A stretch of 64,000 nucleotides of DNA from Streptosporangium lutulentum (GCF_030811455.1 NZ_JAUSQU010000001.1:9610001-9674000); one strand, 5' to 3'; shown: positions 23,454 through 31,667, counted from the first letter of the stretch. Made by a program: numbers and translations. The notes: generated by a model not told the origin, from the sequence alone.

Positions 23454-24674
23454 TCAGGCGGCGCCCGTCTCCATCCGGGCACAGACTCCTTCCCGTCCGT
23501 CGCGACAGGAGGCGATCACGTCCGCGTACACGGTGGCGGTCTGCGCGGCCACCCTGTTCCAGTCGTAGCGGGATCTCGCCCGGTCGGCGGCGGCGATGCC
23601 GTACGCGGAGAGCAGGAAGGGGTCGGCCAGCAGCCGCCGTAGGGCACGGCCGAGGAGGGACGCCTGGCGCGGCGGGACGAGCAGGCCGGTGACACCGGGG
23701 ACGACCGTGTCCAGATGCCCGCCCACGGCCGAGGCGACCACCGGAACGCCGCAGGCCATGGCCTCCAGCGGCACGATGCCGAACGGTTCGTACCAGGGCA
23801 CGCTCACCACGACGTCCGCCGAACGCATCAGTGAGGGGACGGCCTTCCGGCCCACCTTGCCGAGGAACCGGAGGCGGTCGGCCACGCCGTACCGGTCGGC
23901 GACCCGTGCGAGCCGGGTCACCTCCGGGTCGGCCGGGTCGCCGCCGGCGATGACGAGGGTGGCGCCGGGGACCTGGCCCAGGGCCCGGATCGTGGTCTCC
24001 ACGCCCTTGCGCGGCACCGGCCGGCCGATGGCGAGCAGGATCGGACCGGGGCCGAGGTCCATCCGCGGACCCGAGGGGGCGAAGGCGCTCAGGTCGACGC
24101 CGCAGGGGACGACCCTCACGCGATGCCGGGGCATCCGCATCCGGCCCAGCTCCGTCACCTCGTCGGCGCAGGTCGCGATCACCGCGTCCACCCGGTGGGC
24201 GACGACCGTCTCGGCCTTGATGCGCCCGCTCGGGCTGGTGTCGGCCTTGCCCTGGTGGCGGCGCTTGACGGTGCCGAGGGCGTGGAAGGTGTGCACGACG
24301 GGCACCGAGGTGTCCCGGGCGGCGGACAGGGTCGCCAGGCCGCTCATCCAGAAGTGGCTGTGCGCGATGTCGGGAGGATCGGCCTTCCAGCGTCTGGCCA
24401 GCCATCTGCTGAAGTCGGGCATCCAGGGAAGCAGGTCGTCCTTGGAGATGACCGTGGCGGGTCCGGCCGGGACGTGGACCACGGTGACTCCGGGGGCGAA
24501 GGCGGTCTCCTCCGGCTGGAAGGGGCATTCCCGGCGGGTGTAGACGGTCACCTCGTGTCCTCGCGCGGCGAGCGCGAGGGAGAGGGCGGCGACATGGACG
24601 TTCTGGCCACCCGCGTCGGCACCGCCAACGGTGGCGAGGGGGCTTGCGTGCTCTGACACCATCGCGATTTTCAT
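23454..24674 (-). CDS. Glycosyltransferase family 4 protein (sucrose-phosphate-synthase/MshA-like)
   Basis: This 406-residue GT-B enzyme has the N-terminal VSEHASPLATVGGADAGGQN, the usual start of GT4 retaining transferases. ILLAIGRPVPRKGVETTIRA lies near residue 225, and PWYEPFGIVPLEAMACGVPV near 300 contains the EX7E donor-binding motif. It transfers a sugar from an NDP donor in the cytoplasm; the acceptor is unknown. It is transcribed alone, with its own terminator downstream. Confidence 0.88.
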   Translation of the reverse strand: MKIAMVSEHASPLATVGGADAGGQNVHVAALSLALAARGHEVTVYTRRECPFQPEETAFAPGVTVVHVPAGPATVISKDDLLPWMPDFSRWLARRWKADPPDIAHSHFWMSGLATLSAARDTSVPVVHTFHALGTVKRRHQGKADTSPSGRIKAETVVAHRVDAVIATCADEVTELGRMRMPRHRVRVVPCGVDLSAFAPSGPRMDLGPGPILLAIGRPVPRKGVETTIRALGQVPGATLVIAGGDPADPEVTRLARVADRYGVADRLRFLGKVGRKAVPSLMRSADVVVSVPWYEPFGIVPLEAMACGVPVVASAVGGHLDTVVPGVTGLLVPPRQASLLGRALRRLLADPFLLSAYGIAAADRARSRYDWNRVAAQTATVYADVIASCRDGREGVCARMETGAA

Positions 24675-24849
24675 GGGCACGGCTCCGCTGACATGCGAAA
24701 CAGACGTGCCTGCGTCCTAGGCATCCAGATGCTTTTTACCCCCTGCTGACGGGGTTTCAAACGAGTTTGACCTTGGTCTTCCCGGGAAGGCGAGCTGTTT
24801 TGGGGACGGAAGTCGAGGAACAGCAGTCGAGGGATGGAAGGAGTCGGAC

Positions 24850-25095
24850 ATGGAAGCTCCGCAGTATGTGGCCGCGCGCGTGCAACGCGCGCTGGCGGAG
24901 GACGAGAGGACCAACGAGCTCGGCATCCTCGTGGACATTCGGGGCGGGCAGCTCTTCCTGCGCGGCCGGGTGGCCGGCGCCGAACACCGCGCGCTGATCG
25001 CCAACGTGGCGGGGGAGGCGGCTCCCGGCCTGACCGTGCGCAACGAGATCACCGTTCTGGATGTCCGGGACCCGTGTGAGGAGGAGAAGCTGTGA
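24850..25095 (+). CDS. BON domain protein
   Basis: This 81-residue protein is essentially a single BON domain (VAARVQRALAEDERTNELGI; ILVDIRGGQLFLRGRVAG; GLTVRNEITVLDV). BON domains bind lipid or membrane surfaces and are often stress associated. There is no signal peptide. AAGGAG precedes the ATG. Its stop overlaps the GTG of the metallophosphoesterase (GTGA), so the two are translationally coupled. Confidence 0.85.
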   Translation: MEAPQYVAARVQRALAEDERTNELGILVDIRGGQLFLRGRVAGAEHRALIANVAGEAAPGLTVRNEITVLDVRDPCEEEKL

Positions 25096-25805
25096 GAGAG
25101 CTGCGGATCGCGGCGGTCGGAGACGTGCACCTGGACGAGAGTCTCAGGGGGTCCTATCGCAAACGACTCCACGACATCGAGGAGCGAGCCGACGTGCTGC
25201 TGCTCGCCGGTGATCTGACCCGGCACGGCACGCTGGAGGAGGGGCAGGTGGTGGCGGACGAGTTCCACGACCTGCCGATCCCGGTCGTCGCCGTTCTCGG
25301 TAACCACGACCACCATTCCGACCACCCCGCGGAGATCGCGGCCATGCTGCGCGACGCCGGGATCGCGGTCCTGCACGACGACGCGATCGTGCTCGACATC
25401 CACGGAGTACGGCTCGGCGTGGTCGGCGGCAAGGGCTTCGGCGGGGGATACGCCGGCAAGTGCGCCAGCGATTTCGGTGAGCCGGAGATCAAGGCGTTCG
25501 TCGGGCACACCAAGCGGATCGCGGACCGGTGGCGGGTCGCGCTGAAGGAGCTCGACGCCGACCGGAGGATCGTGCTGTCGCACTACTCACCGGTCAAGGA
25601 CACCCTCGCGGGGGAGCCTCTGGAGATCTATCCCTTCCTCGGCAGCTATCTCCTGGCCGAGGCGGTGGACGCGGAGGGCGCCGATCTGATCGTCCACGGG
25701 CACGCGCACGCCGGGACGGAGAAGGGGGTGACCCCCGGAGGCATCCGGGTCCGCAATGTGGCGCTGCCCGTCCTGGGGCACGCGTACGGGATCTACTGCC
25801 TCTGA
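25092..25805 (+). CDS. Calcineurin-like metallophosphoesterase
   Basis: This 237-residue enzyme has the motif set of the superfamily: GDVHLDE near residue 10, GDLTRHG near 40, GNHDHHSDH near 69, SHYSP near 163 and GHAHAGTE near 202. These supply the ligands of a dinuclear metal site. The substrate is not indicated. It is coupled to the upstream BON protein, suggesting a membrane-proximal role. Confidence 0.88.
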   Translation: MRELRIAAVGDVHLDESLRGSYRKRLHDIEERADVLLLAGDLTRHGTLEEGQVVADEFHDLPIPVVAVLGNHDHHSDHPAEIAAMLRDAGIAVLHDDAIVLDIHGVRLGVVGGKGFGGGYAGKCASDFGEPEIKAFVGHTKRIADRWRVALKELDADRRIVLSHYSPVKDTLAGEPLEIYPFLGSYLLAEAVDAEGADLIVHGHAHAGTEKGVTPGGIRVRNVALPVLGHAYGIYCL

Positions 25806-25810
25806 CAAGG

Positions 25811-25856
25811 GCGAACCGAGTGTGTTCCGCCCGTCCGGCCGGGCGGGCAGGTTCGC
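25811..25856 (+). terminator. Terminator after the metallophosphoesterase gene
   Basis: Nested stems (GCGAACC 25811-25817 with GGTTCGC 25850-25856, and an inner CCGCCCG/CGGGCGG) begin 5 bp after the stop and are followed by TTTG. Confidence 0.65.
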
Positions 25857-26141
25857 TTTGTTCGGTTCGGTTTGGTAAGACCCCACCGGATGAGCGCCCG
25901 ACCGTCCGGCCTTCGAGCGCGCGCCTTTCCCGGCTTTTCCGGGATCCGACGCCGGCCCCAAGGGTGTGCGACCGTCTTTCGACGGTCAAATTTGTGGTAA
26001 AGGAATGGCATCGGCCGGGGCCGGGCGCGTTCGCGCGGTTCAAAGCCGGTCCCGTGACCCGGCGGCGTTCATTCGTCCGGCGATTTCCGGCCGGTCGGAG
26101 ATCGATGATTTTCCGCCCGGCGACGATCGTGACATGAAGAA

Positions 26142-26165
26142 GCGGGCCGGGTGGACCCGGCCCGC
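26142..26165 (-). terminator. GC-rich hairpin downstream of the small membrane protein gene
   Basis: GCGGGCCGGGT (26142-26152) pairs perfectly with ACCCGGCCCGC (26155-26165) around two bases. It lies 60 bp after the stop of the minus-strand gene at 26226 and has no long T tract. Confidence 0.5.
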
Positions 26166-26225
26166 GAGTCTTCGGTGAGAATTCGGGGCGACTTGAGATT
26201 TCCGGAGCGGGCCTGAGAACCCGCG

Positions 26226-26375
26226 TCAGACATTAAAAATGCTCACACCTCCGGGACCGACAAGGAAGCCGAGGACGATAAGGACGATCCCCCAGAGGAG
26301 GTCGCGACGGGCCAGGATCACATAGATCCCGGAGATGACGAGAATGACTGCGATGATCCAGAGCAAGGTAACCAT
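26226..26375 (-). CDS. GPGG-motif small membrane protein (49 residues)
   Basis: The reading frame starts MVTLLWIIAVILVISG and ends LGFLVGPGGVSIFNV. It gives two hydrophobic helices separated by ARRDLLWG and the GPGG motif that names this small actinobacterial family. AGGG lies upstream of the ATG. It is short enough to be missed by length-filtered gene callers. It lies downstream of the DUF6328 gene on the same strand after 22 bp, so cotranscription is likely. The function is unknown. Confidence 0.8.
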   Translation of the reverse strand: MVTLLWIIAVILVISGIYVILARRDLLWGIVLIVLGFLVGPGGVSIFNV

Positions 26376-26397
26376 GAGAATTCCCTGCCCTCACAAT

Positions 26398-26901
26398 TCA
26401 CGACTTAACATCCTTGCTTCGATACAGATCGGCAATCGGCTGGAGGAACCAGAGCCAGGCGCTGGTCAGCGCGACCACACCGCCGAACAACGCGGCCGGC
26501 CAGGCGTTGATGACCGTCTCCGCCACCAGCGCCACCGAGCTGGTCATCGCGACCGCCAGCCCTATGGCTCCGGCGACGCCGAGTCCGTTGGCGCGGTGCA
26601 CCATCTTCTCCTTCAGGCTCGTCCGGAACAGCAGACGGTGCTGGGCGGCAGGGGTGATGAAGCAGACGGAGGCCAGGGCCGCGCTCAGCAGGGCGATGAA
26701 GAACAGCCAGTAGCCGAGGGTGTCGACCTTGTTGAAGCCTGCCGCGAAGGGGAGCGTCAGAAGGAAGGCGAACAGGACCTGCACACCGGTGACCGCGACT
26801 CGAAGGCCCTGAAGGAGTTCGCCGAGCTCGCGGTCCACGCGTTCCTTGGGGGTCTCACCCGGCTCGGGCTCGTCATTTTGCGTGTGTTCGGGCTCAATCA
26901 T
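26398..26901 (-). CDS. DUF6328 family membrane protein
   Basis: This 167-residue protein has a hydrophilic acidic N-terminus, the motif ELGELLQGLRVAVTGVQVLF and four hydrophobic segments (about residues 38-58, 66-86, 108-130, 133-155). This is the DUF6328 arrangement. The role is unknown. The GPGG small membrane protein follows on the same strand. The start region has no strong ribosome site. Confidence 0.82.
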   Translation of the reverse strand: MIEPEHTQNDEPEPGETPKERVDRELGELLQGLRVAVTGVQVLFAFLLTLPFAAGFNKVDTLGYWLFFIALLSAALASVCFITPAAQHRLLFRTSLKEKMVHRANGLGVAGAIGLAVAMTSSVALVAETVINAWPAALFGGVVALTSAWLWFLQPIADLYRSKDVKS

Positions 26902-27001
26902 GGAGATCGGTTACCCTATTTGCAGTTTGTCATGCCTAACCGCTGTGCTCTGCCCACCTGTTGTTATGCCTATCCATGAATCTTCGGGGTACTCGTGGGC
27001 T

Positions 27002-27598
27002 ATGGGAAGCCACAGTCATGAGGTAACCGACGCGATCCTGGAAACGCTCAAACGCGCGAGCAGCGGGCTGAAGGACGCCGAGGTCAGGTTCGCACTCGCC
27101 GGAGGCTGTGCCGCATACGCGCGGGGAGCCGCCCCTTCACTCCACGACGTGGACTTCGTTCTGCCCGAGGAGGATGTTCCAGCCGCTCTGGAAGCACTGC
27201 GCGCGCTGGGGTTCGAGACGGTCAAGCCACCGGAGGACTGGCTGGTCAAGGCCTACGACGAGGGCAGGCTGGTGGATCTGATCTTCTCGATCTGCGACCA
27301 CCCCGTCACCCCGGAACTTCTGGCGCGAGCCGAGCCGATGAAGGCGTCCGCGGTGATCGTGCCGGTCCTGGAGGCCACCGATCTGGTCATCTCGTGGCTG
27401 CTGCCGCTCTCGGAGCACAGTTGCGACTACGGCTCGCTGCTGCCGCAGGTGAGGGCACTGCGTGAGCAGGTCGACTGGAACCGGGTCGCGGCGGTCGCGG
27501 AGGACTCGCCGTACGCGTTCACCTTTCTGACCCTGCTCGAACGGCTCGACGTCATCCCCGACCCCGTCGACCCGAAGGGCGATTCGTCCTGGCCCTGA
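27002..27598 (+). CDS. Nucleotidyltransferase-fold protein
   Basis: This 198-residue protein has the beta-polymerase/MNT-type core FALAGGCAAYARGAAPSLHDVDFVLP (split here by function: the GG...S..DVDF metal motif near residue 46). DLIFSICDHPVTPE follows near residue 95. It resembles the AbiEii/LinB-like family that includes antibiotic nucleotidyltransferases and toxins. No antitoxin gene is adjacent, so a toxin role is not supported. A terminator follows 18 bp after the stop. Confidence 0.75.
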   Translation: MGSHSHEVTDAILETLKRASSGLKDAEVRFALAGGCAAYARGAAPSLHDVDFVLPEEDVPAALEALRALGFETVKPPEDWLVKAYDEGRLVDLIFSICDHPVTPELLARAEPMKASAVIVPVLEATDLVISWLLPLSEHSCDYGSLLPQVRALREQVDWNRVAAVAEDSPYAFTFLTLLERLDVIPDPVDPKGDSSWP

Positions 27599-27616
27599 GC
27601 CGATCGGCGTACACGT

Positions 27617-27643
27617 GGGCACCCGGCTGTCAGCCGGGTGCCC
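27617..27643 (+). terminator. Terminator after the nucleotidyltransferase gene
   Basis: A 12-bp perfect stem (GGGCACCCGGCT with AGCCGGGTGCCC) has a three-base loop. It has no clear T run. Confidence 0.7.
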
Positions 27644-27846
27644 GCCTGCGTGTTCGTCCGGCCGCCGGACGGGGCGCGCCCGTGTGTTTCGCCGGACCGG
27701 GTGACCGTCTATAGGTTCATTCTTTTTTCATGTGAATTATCGGCATTTAAGGTATTTATCTTTTTCTGTATTGGCAATGGGGACCGTGTGTCTGCCGTTG
27801 TCGCCGGGAAGCCGGAAGCGAGTCGAGACGAGCCGGAAAAGGTGAA

Positions 27847-27872
27847 GGGGCCCCGCCGTAAGGCGGGGCCCC
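27847..27872 (-). terminator. Terminator after the PRC-barrel gene
   Basis: An 11-bp perfect stem (GGGGCCCCGCC with GGCGGGGCCCC) has a GTAA loop. On the minus strand it is followed by TTCACCTTTT. It starts 20 bp beyond the PRC-barrel stop. Confidence 0.85.
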
Positions 27873-27892
27873 TCCGTGTTCACCGTGCCGGG

Positions 27893-28261
27893 TCAGAAAG
27901 TGCCCGTGCCCCCATAGGGGAAGCGGCCGTAGTACTCGCCGACGCGGTCGCGATAAGCGGACTCCTTGAAGTTCGACTCGTCGAACTCCGGGGCGTCCTT
28001 GATTTCCTGCTTGGTGCGTGCGACGTAGACCTTGCGCTCCTGCGGGTCGATCTGGGTCACCGTGCTGGCGGGAAGCATGACCTTCTTACCGAAGATCCAA
28101 GGCCCGGTGTCGACGACGATGTAGCTCTCGCCGACCTCGTAGGTAGCCTCGTCGACGGAACCGATCTTTCCGTCGGTGGCTTCCACGTGATAGCCGGCGA
28201 TGTCGAGACTCTTATTGACGTCGTAGACATCAGCGCGATAATTCCACAGCTCGGGCTGCAT
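27893..28261 (-). CDS. PRC-barrel domain protein
   Basis: This 122-residue protein has a PRC-barrel at about residues 15-80 (DIAGYHVEATDGKIGSVDEA; YIVVDTGPWIFGKKVMLPAS) and a Tyr/Gly-rich tail (YYGRFPYGG). PRC-barrels occur in stress and RNA-metabolism proteins; the partner is unknown. The ATG at 28261 lies nine bases from AGGGAG. ATG codons further upstream overlap or precede that site. Confidence 0.82.
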   Translation of the reverse strand: MQPELWNYRADVYDVNKSLDIAGYHVEATDGKIGSVDEATYEVGESYIVVDTGPWIFGKKVMLPASTVTQIDPQERKVYVARTKQEIKDAPEFDESNFKESAYRDRVGEYYGRFPYGGTGTF

Positions 28262-28499
28262 GGTGTACATCTCCCTTTGGTTTGATTCTCCGGGCTCCAG
28301 TTCCGTACCCGAGAGGAGAGGGCTAAACGGAATCAACCTGAAGTCATCTGGAATCGGCTCGTGACCTCCGGTCCTGTCTCGCGCCGCAAGGAGAACATTG
28401 CGACTCGATCAAGTAAAGGCGTCCGAAGCGGGGGTGTCCGGCATGCGTCGGTTCATGTACCGACCACGGCTGAACATCCGGTAGTCTTGTCGAGGTCAA

Positions 28500-28576
28500 G
28501 CGCCGCTAGCTCAGTTGGTTAGAGCAGCTGACTCTTAATCAGCGGGTCCGGGGTTCGAGTCCCTGGCGGCGCACCA
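28500..28576 (+). tRNA. tRNA-Lys (CTT), second identical copy
   Basis: It is base-for-base identical to the tRNA at 10540-10616, including the encoded CCA and the preceding CAAG (28497-28576 matches 10537-10616). The anticodon CTT lies in loop CTCTTAA. A TAGTCT at 28482-28487 could be its -10 box. A hairpin CAGGC-TTTTG-GCCTG and then a terminator follow. Confidence 0.97.
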
Positions 28577-28606
28577 CGACCACAGGCTTTTGGCCTGCGG
28601 TTTTCG

Positions 28607-28634
28607 AAAACGGCTCGCCTTCGGCGGGCCGTTT
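28607..28634 (+). terminator. Terminator after tRNA-Lys copy 2
   Basis: AAACGGC-TCGCC pairs with GGCGG-GCCGTTT around TTC, nearly identical to the hairpin after the first copy. Confidence 0.82.
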
Positions 28635-28874
28635 CGTGCTTTACGGGCCTCCTCGTGTTCGCGTGGACGGATCGGGCCTCGATCGTCGCCGCGTCGCCGC
28701 GACCTCCTGGCCCGTCGTCGCGGCCACCGCCCGTCCGACGGCTCCGAGGAGCTGCGGGCAATCCGGCCAAGGAGCGTACGGCCGACATGCCCAGGTCACC
28801 GGCCCCGGCGGCGGTAATGGGCGTCCGAACGACGGGGCCGGTGGCGCGAACCGCTCACAACGGGCTGCCACATT

Positions 28875-28917
28875 CCAAGAGGTGCCGGACACTTACCAAG
28901 TGTCCGGCACCTCTTGG
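28875..28917. promoter_or_regulatory. Perfect 20-bp hairpin immediately before the ECF sigma ribosome site
   Basis: The 20-base arm at 28875-28894 (CCAAGAGGTGCCGGACACTT) is matched exactly by 28898-28917 around a three-base loop. The right arm ends one base before AAGGAG, and the GTG start is at 28930. A transcript reading through would fold an exceptionally stable stem directly abutting the ribosome site. As DNA it is also a 43-bp operator-like dyad. No T tract follows, so it is not a standard terminator. Confidence 0.8.
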
Positions 28918-28929
28918 CAAGGAGACTCT

Positions 28930-29442
28930 GTGACATACCGAGATCGCTTCGAAGCGATCTATGACGCGTACTACCCGGCGATACACCAGTACGCCGCCCG
29001 CCGTACCGGCTCCCCCGACGACACGGCCGACGTCATCTCCGAGACGTTCCTCACCGCCTGGCGGCGCATCGACGATGTGCCCAAGGGTGAGGAGGCGCTG
29101 CTGTGGCTGTACGGGGTGGCCCGCCGGGTCCTGGCCAACCAGCAGCGCGGCGCTTCCCGCAGGGCCGTGCTCGCCGAGCGGCTGCGTGCGGAACTCGCCG
29201 CCGACCGGCCGGTCAGACCGGTCGAGCTGAACCATGTTCGCGCTGCCTTCGACGAGTTGCCCGAACGTGACCGAGAGGTCTTGGCGCTGGCCTGCTGGGA
29301 GGGCCTGACCAGCGAGCGGATCGCCCAAGTCGTGGGATGTACGGCCATCGCCGCCCGGACCCGGCTGCATCGGGCGCGCAAGCGGCTGGCGGCGGAGCTG
29401 GAGCGGCAGGCGTCCTTGACGATCGCGATGGGAGAAGCATGA
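28930..29442 (+). CDS. ECF RNA polymerase sigma factor
   Basis: This 170-residue protein has sigma-70 region 2 (FEAIYDAYYPAIHQYAARRT; DVISETFLTAWRRIDDVP) and region 4 (LPERDREVLALACWEGLTSE; IAQVVGCTAIAARTRLHRAR). The GTG at 28930 has AAGGAG five bases upstream. The stop overlaps the ATG of the next gene (ATGA at 29439-29442). The downstream membrane protein of the CU044_5270 family is the usual partner of this ECF group and may act as its anti-sigma factor. Confidence 0.92.
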   Translation: MTYRDRFEAIYDAYYPAIHQYAARRTGSPDDTADVISETFLTAWRRIDDVPKGEEALLWLYGVARRVLANQQRGASRRAVLAERLRAELAADRPVRPVELNHVRAAFDELPERDREVLALACWEGLTSERIAQVVGCTAIAARTRLHRARKRLAAELERQASLTIAMGEA

Positions 29443-30515
29443 GTGACATCGACAACCTGGTAAGGGCCATCGACCTCGCACCACACGCGCCGGAGCAGGG
29501 GCCCGGCGCGCGTGAACTGCGTGAGGCGATCATGGCGACCGAGACCCAGACCCAGGCACATCGGCACCGGACGCTCTGGCGGCGCCTGCCATGGCGGGCC
29601 GGTGCTCTCGGGCTCGCCGCGGCAGCGGCCGCGACGGCGGTCTTCCTCGGCCAGGTCGCCCCCACCCCGTCGCCCTCTCCCACGGCCGCACCCGGCGTCG
29701 CCTCCCTGTCGGGCGCCTCGATCCTGCTGGCCGCCGCCGCCAAGGCCGAAGCCGCCCCCGAAGGGGCCTACTGGCGCATCAAGGAGCTGTACACGCAACA
29801 GTTGCTCTGGCCGTACAGCGAGAACGGCGTCACCTACCGTCTGGAAACCTCCAGCCTCTCGGAGAGGTGGGTGGCCAAGGACGGTCGAACCTGGATCGGC
29901 CACAGGGAGCTGGCCGCACGCCCCCTGGACCTGGAGGCATGGCGCCGGGACGGCTCGCCGACCGAATGGGCAAAGGGCAAGGACCCCGCCCCCCCTTACT
30001 CCACGTCGCCCGGCCAGGGCACGTTCTTCCAGAACAAGGGAGAGCAGAAACTCTATTGGAGTGCCATGCCCATGACCCTGAAGGAGATCGAGGCGCTGCC
30101 CGCCGACCCCGAAGCGCTGAAGAAGCGGGCACTTGAGGCGATCCGCAGAGACAAGGACGCCGTCGGTCCGGCGGAGGAGTCCCTGTCGCGCACCCTGGCC
30201 TCGCTCCTGTACGAACTGCCCGCCTCCCCACAGGTGCGCGGCGCCGCCTATCGGGCGCTGGCGACGCTGCCCGCGGTGCGGGTCGAAGGCCCGGCCACCG
30301 ACCCGCGGGGGCGCTCGGGTGTCGCGGTGTCCTTCCTGATCCAGGGAGACCGAACCCCCCGGGTCAGGTTGATCATCGACCCCGACACCTCCAAGGTGCT
30401 GACCTCCGAGGTCGCGGGCGTGCCGGAGAAGGCGGACGTGCCGGAGAAGAGGGTCACCGTGGTGATGGAGTCCGGCTGGACCGACACCAAGCCGTCCCCG
30501 CCCTCGACCGAGTGA
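29439..30515 (+). CDS. CU044_5270 family protein, probable sigma-factor partner
   Basis: This 358-residue protein has a cytoplasmic N-terminus of about 50 residues beginning MSDIDNLVRAIDLAPHAP. It has one transmembrane helix (WRAGALGLAAAAAATAVFLG) and an extracytoplasmic domain rich in Trp/Tyr (YWRIKELYTQQLLWPYS) ending DPDTSKVLTSEVAG. It starts inside the sigma gene stop. The topology fits a membrane-anchored regulator that holds the ECF factor, but no zinc-binding anti-sigma motif is present, so the mechanism is unproven. Confidence 0.82.
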   Translation: MSDIDNLVRAIDLAPHAPEQGPGARELREAIMATETQTQAHRHRTLWRRLPWRAGALGLAAAAAATAVFLGQVAPTPSPSPTAAPGVASLSGASILLAAAAKAEAAPEGAYWRIKELYTQQLLWPYSENGVTYRLETSSLSERWVAKDGRTWIGHRELAARPLDLEAWRRDGSPTEWAKGKDPAPPYSTSPGQGTFFQNKGEQKLYWSAMPMTLKEIEALPADPEALKKRALEAIRRDKDAVGPAEESLSRTLASLLYELPASPQVRGAAYRALATLPAVRVEGPATDPRGRSGVAVSFLIQGDRTPRVRLIIDPDTSKVLTSEVAGVPEKADVPEKRVTVVMESGWTDTKPSPPSTE

Positions 30516-30521
30516 CGGCCA

Positions 30522-30560
30522 CCGGGCCGGCCGGCGCGCACGATCGCCCGGCCGGCCCGG
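30522..30560 (+). terminator. Terminator after the sigma factor operon
   Basis: A 13-bp perfect stem (CCGGGCCGGCCGG, 30522-30534 with 30548-30560) begins 6 bp after the stop. It has no T run. Confidence 0.7.
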
Positions 30561-30763
30561 ACGCGTCCACCTTCGGTGAGGGGGCGTAGGCGGGGGAGCG
30601 GCGGCGAGGTCGAGCCGGGCGTCCACGTCGGCGAAACTCCGGCGGACGGTCGTCCGGCACGGTGAACTCCTGCTTCCGGGAACCGGGGTCCCTCAGAGAT
30701 CAGGTGTCCACCGAACCGGGGCAGCCCCAGCCGGGGGAAGGCCGACAGGGTGGCGGGACGCCA

Positions 30764-31651
30764 CTACGAGTCGGCCAGGATGACCGAGCGAGTGAGGTTG
30801 CGAGGTTCGTCAGGGTTGAGGCCCTTGTTCTCGGCGATCGCCACCGCCAGCCGCTGCACCCGGATCAGGTCCGCGACGGGGTCGAGAGCCGAGACGGAGA
30901 CGACCGCGCCCGCCCGTTCGACCTCGGCGGCCAGCCCGTCCGGCGGAGTCCCGAAGAACCAGACGACGCTGTTCTCGTCCGTCACGCTGATCGGCCCGTG
31001 CCGGTACTCCATCGCCGGATACGACTCGGTCCACGACCCGGACGCCTCGCGCACCTTCAGCGCCGCCTCGTGCGCGATCCCGTTGGTCCACCCCGCGCCG
31101 AGGAACGTGAACTGCGTACGGCCGGCGGCACCGGGCGGCAACGGCGCGTTCACCGCCTCCGCGGCCTGAGCGACCAGATCGGCGGGCAGCAGCGAGGGCT
31201 CGGTGCGCGCCAGATGGGCTCGCAGCAGGGTCAGCGCGGTGGTCGCGAACCGCGTCTGGACGACGGACGTCTCGTCGGCGAAGTCCAGGACGACCAGCGA
31301 GCCCGCGGAGTCCGCGATCGGCGTGGACGGGTCCCCGGTCACCGCGACCGTCGGCAGCGAGGTCGTCCGCAACAGGTTCAGCACCTCGGTCGTGGTTCCG
31401 GAACGGCAGATCGCCACCACGCGGTCGTACTCGCGCCGGTACGGGAACTCCGAGGCCGCGAACGCGTCCGTCTCGCCCAGCCCCGCGGACTCGCGCAGCG
31501 CCGCGTAGGCCTGGGCGATGTACAGGGACGTCCCGCAGCCGACGACGGCGATCCGCTCACCCGGCGAAGGGAGCTCCGGGGCGGCCCCCGACAGCTCGAT
31601 CGCCCGTTCCCAGCAGGACGGCTGGCTGGCGATCTCGTTCGCGACGAACAT
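30764..31651 (-). CDS. SIS domain sugar isomerase/deaminase-like protein
   Basis: This 295-residue protein has two SIS domains. The first carries AVVGCGTSLYIAQAYAALRE and ICRSGTTTEVLNLL, a phosphosugar Ser/Thr pocket. The second carries FLGAGWTNGIAHEAALKVRE and the MEYRHGPIS motif typical of GlmS/AgaS-type proteins. It lacks the glutaminase domain, so it is a ketose/aldose isomerase or deaminase type. It is transcribed after a DeoR repressor, with candidate direct-repeat operators between them, which supports amino-sugar use. Confidence 0.88.
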   Translation of the reverse strand: MFVANEIASQPSCWERAIELSGAAPELPSPGERIAVVGCGTSLYIAQAYAALRESAGLGETDAFAASEFPYRREYDRVVAICRSGTTTEVLNLLRTTSLPTVAVTGDPSTPIADSAGSLVVLDFADETSVVQTRFATTALTLLRAHLARTEPSLLPADLVAQAAEAVNAPLPPGAAGRTQFTFLGAGWTNGIAHEAALKVREASGSWTESYPAMEYRHGPISVTDENSVVWFFGTPPDGLAAEVERAGAVVSVSALDPVADLIRVQRLAVAIAENKGLNPDEPRNLTRSVILADS

Positions 31652-31667
31652 GATCTCTCATTTCAGT

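Larger units (their letters stand above)
25806..26225. other. Non-coding stretch with hairpins
   Basis: No gene is supported in these 420 bp. It contains a GCGAACC/GGTTCGC hairpin enclosing CCGCCCG/CGGGCGG (25811-25856) that probably terminates the phosphoesterase transcript. There is also GACCGTC-TTTC-GACGGTC followed by AAATTT (25970-25987), and a GC-rich hairpin at 26142-26165 downstream of the minus-strand small gene. Confidence 0.7.
28577..28929. other. Spacer between tRNA-Lys and the ECF sigma gene
   Basis: These 353 bp hold the tRNA terminator (28607-28634) and the perfect 20-bp inverted repeat at 28875-28917. No coding sequence is supported. Confidence 0.6.

Noticed and set aside
27002-27598. 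Toxin-antitoxin system based on the nucleotidyltransferase fold
   Set aside because: No paired antitoxin gene lies adjacent; the neighbours are a membrane protein and a PRC-barrel gene with their own terminators.
10540-28576. Classical integrative island at tRNA-Lys
   Set aside because: Both repeats are complete tRNA genes with terminators, and there is no integrase, conjugation or plasmid gene between them.
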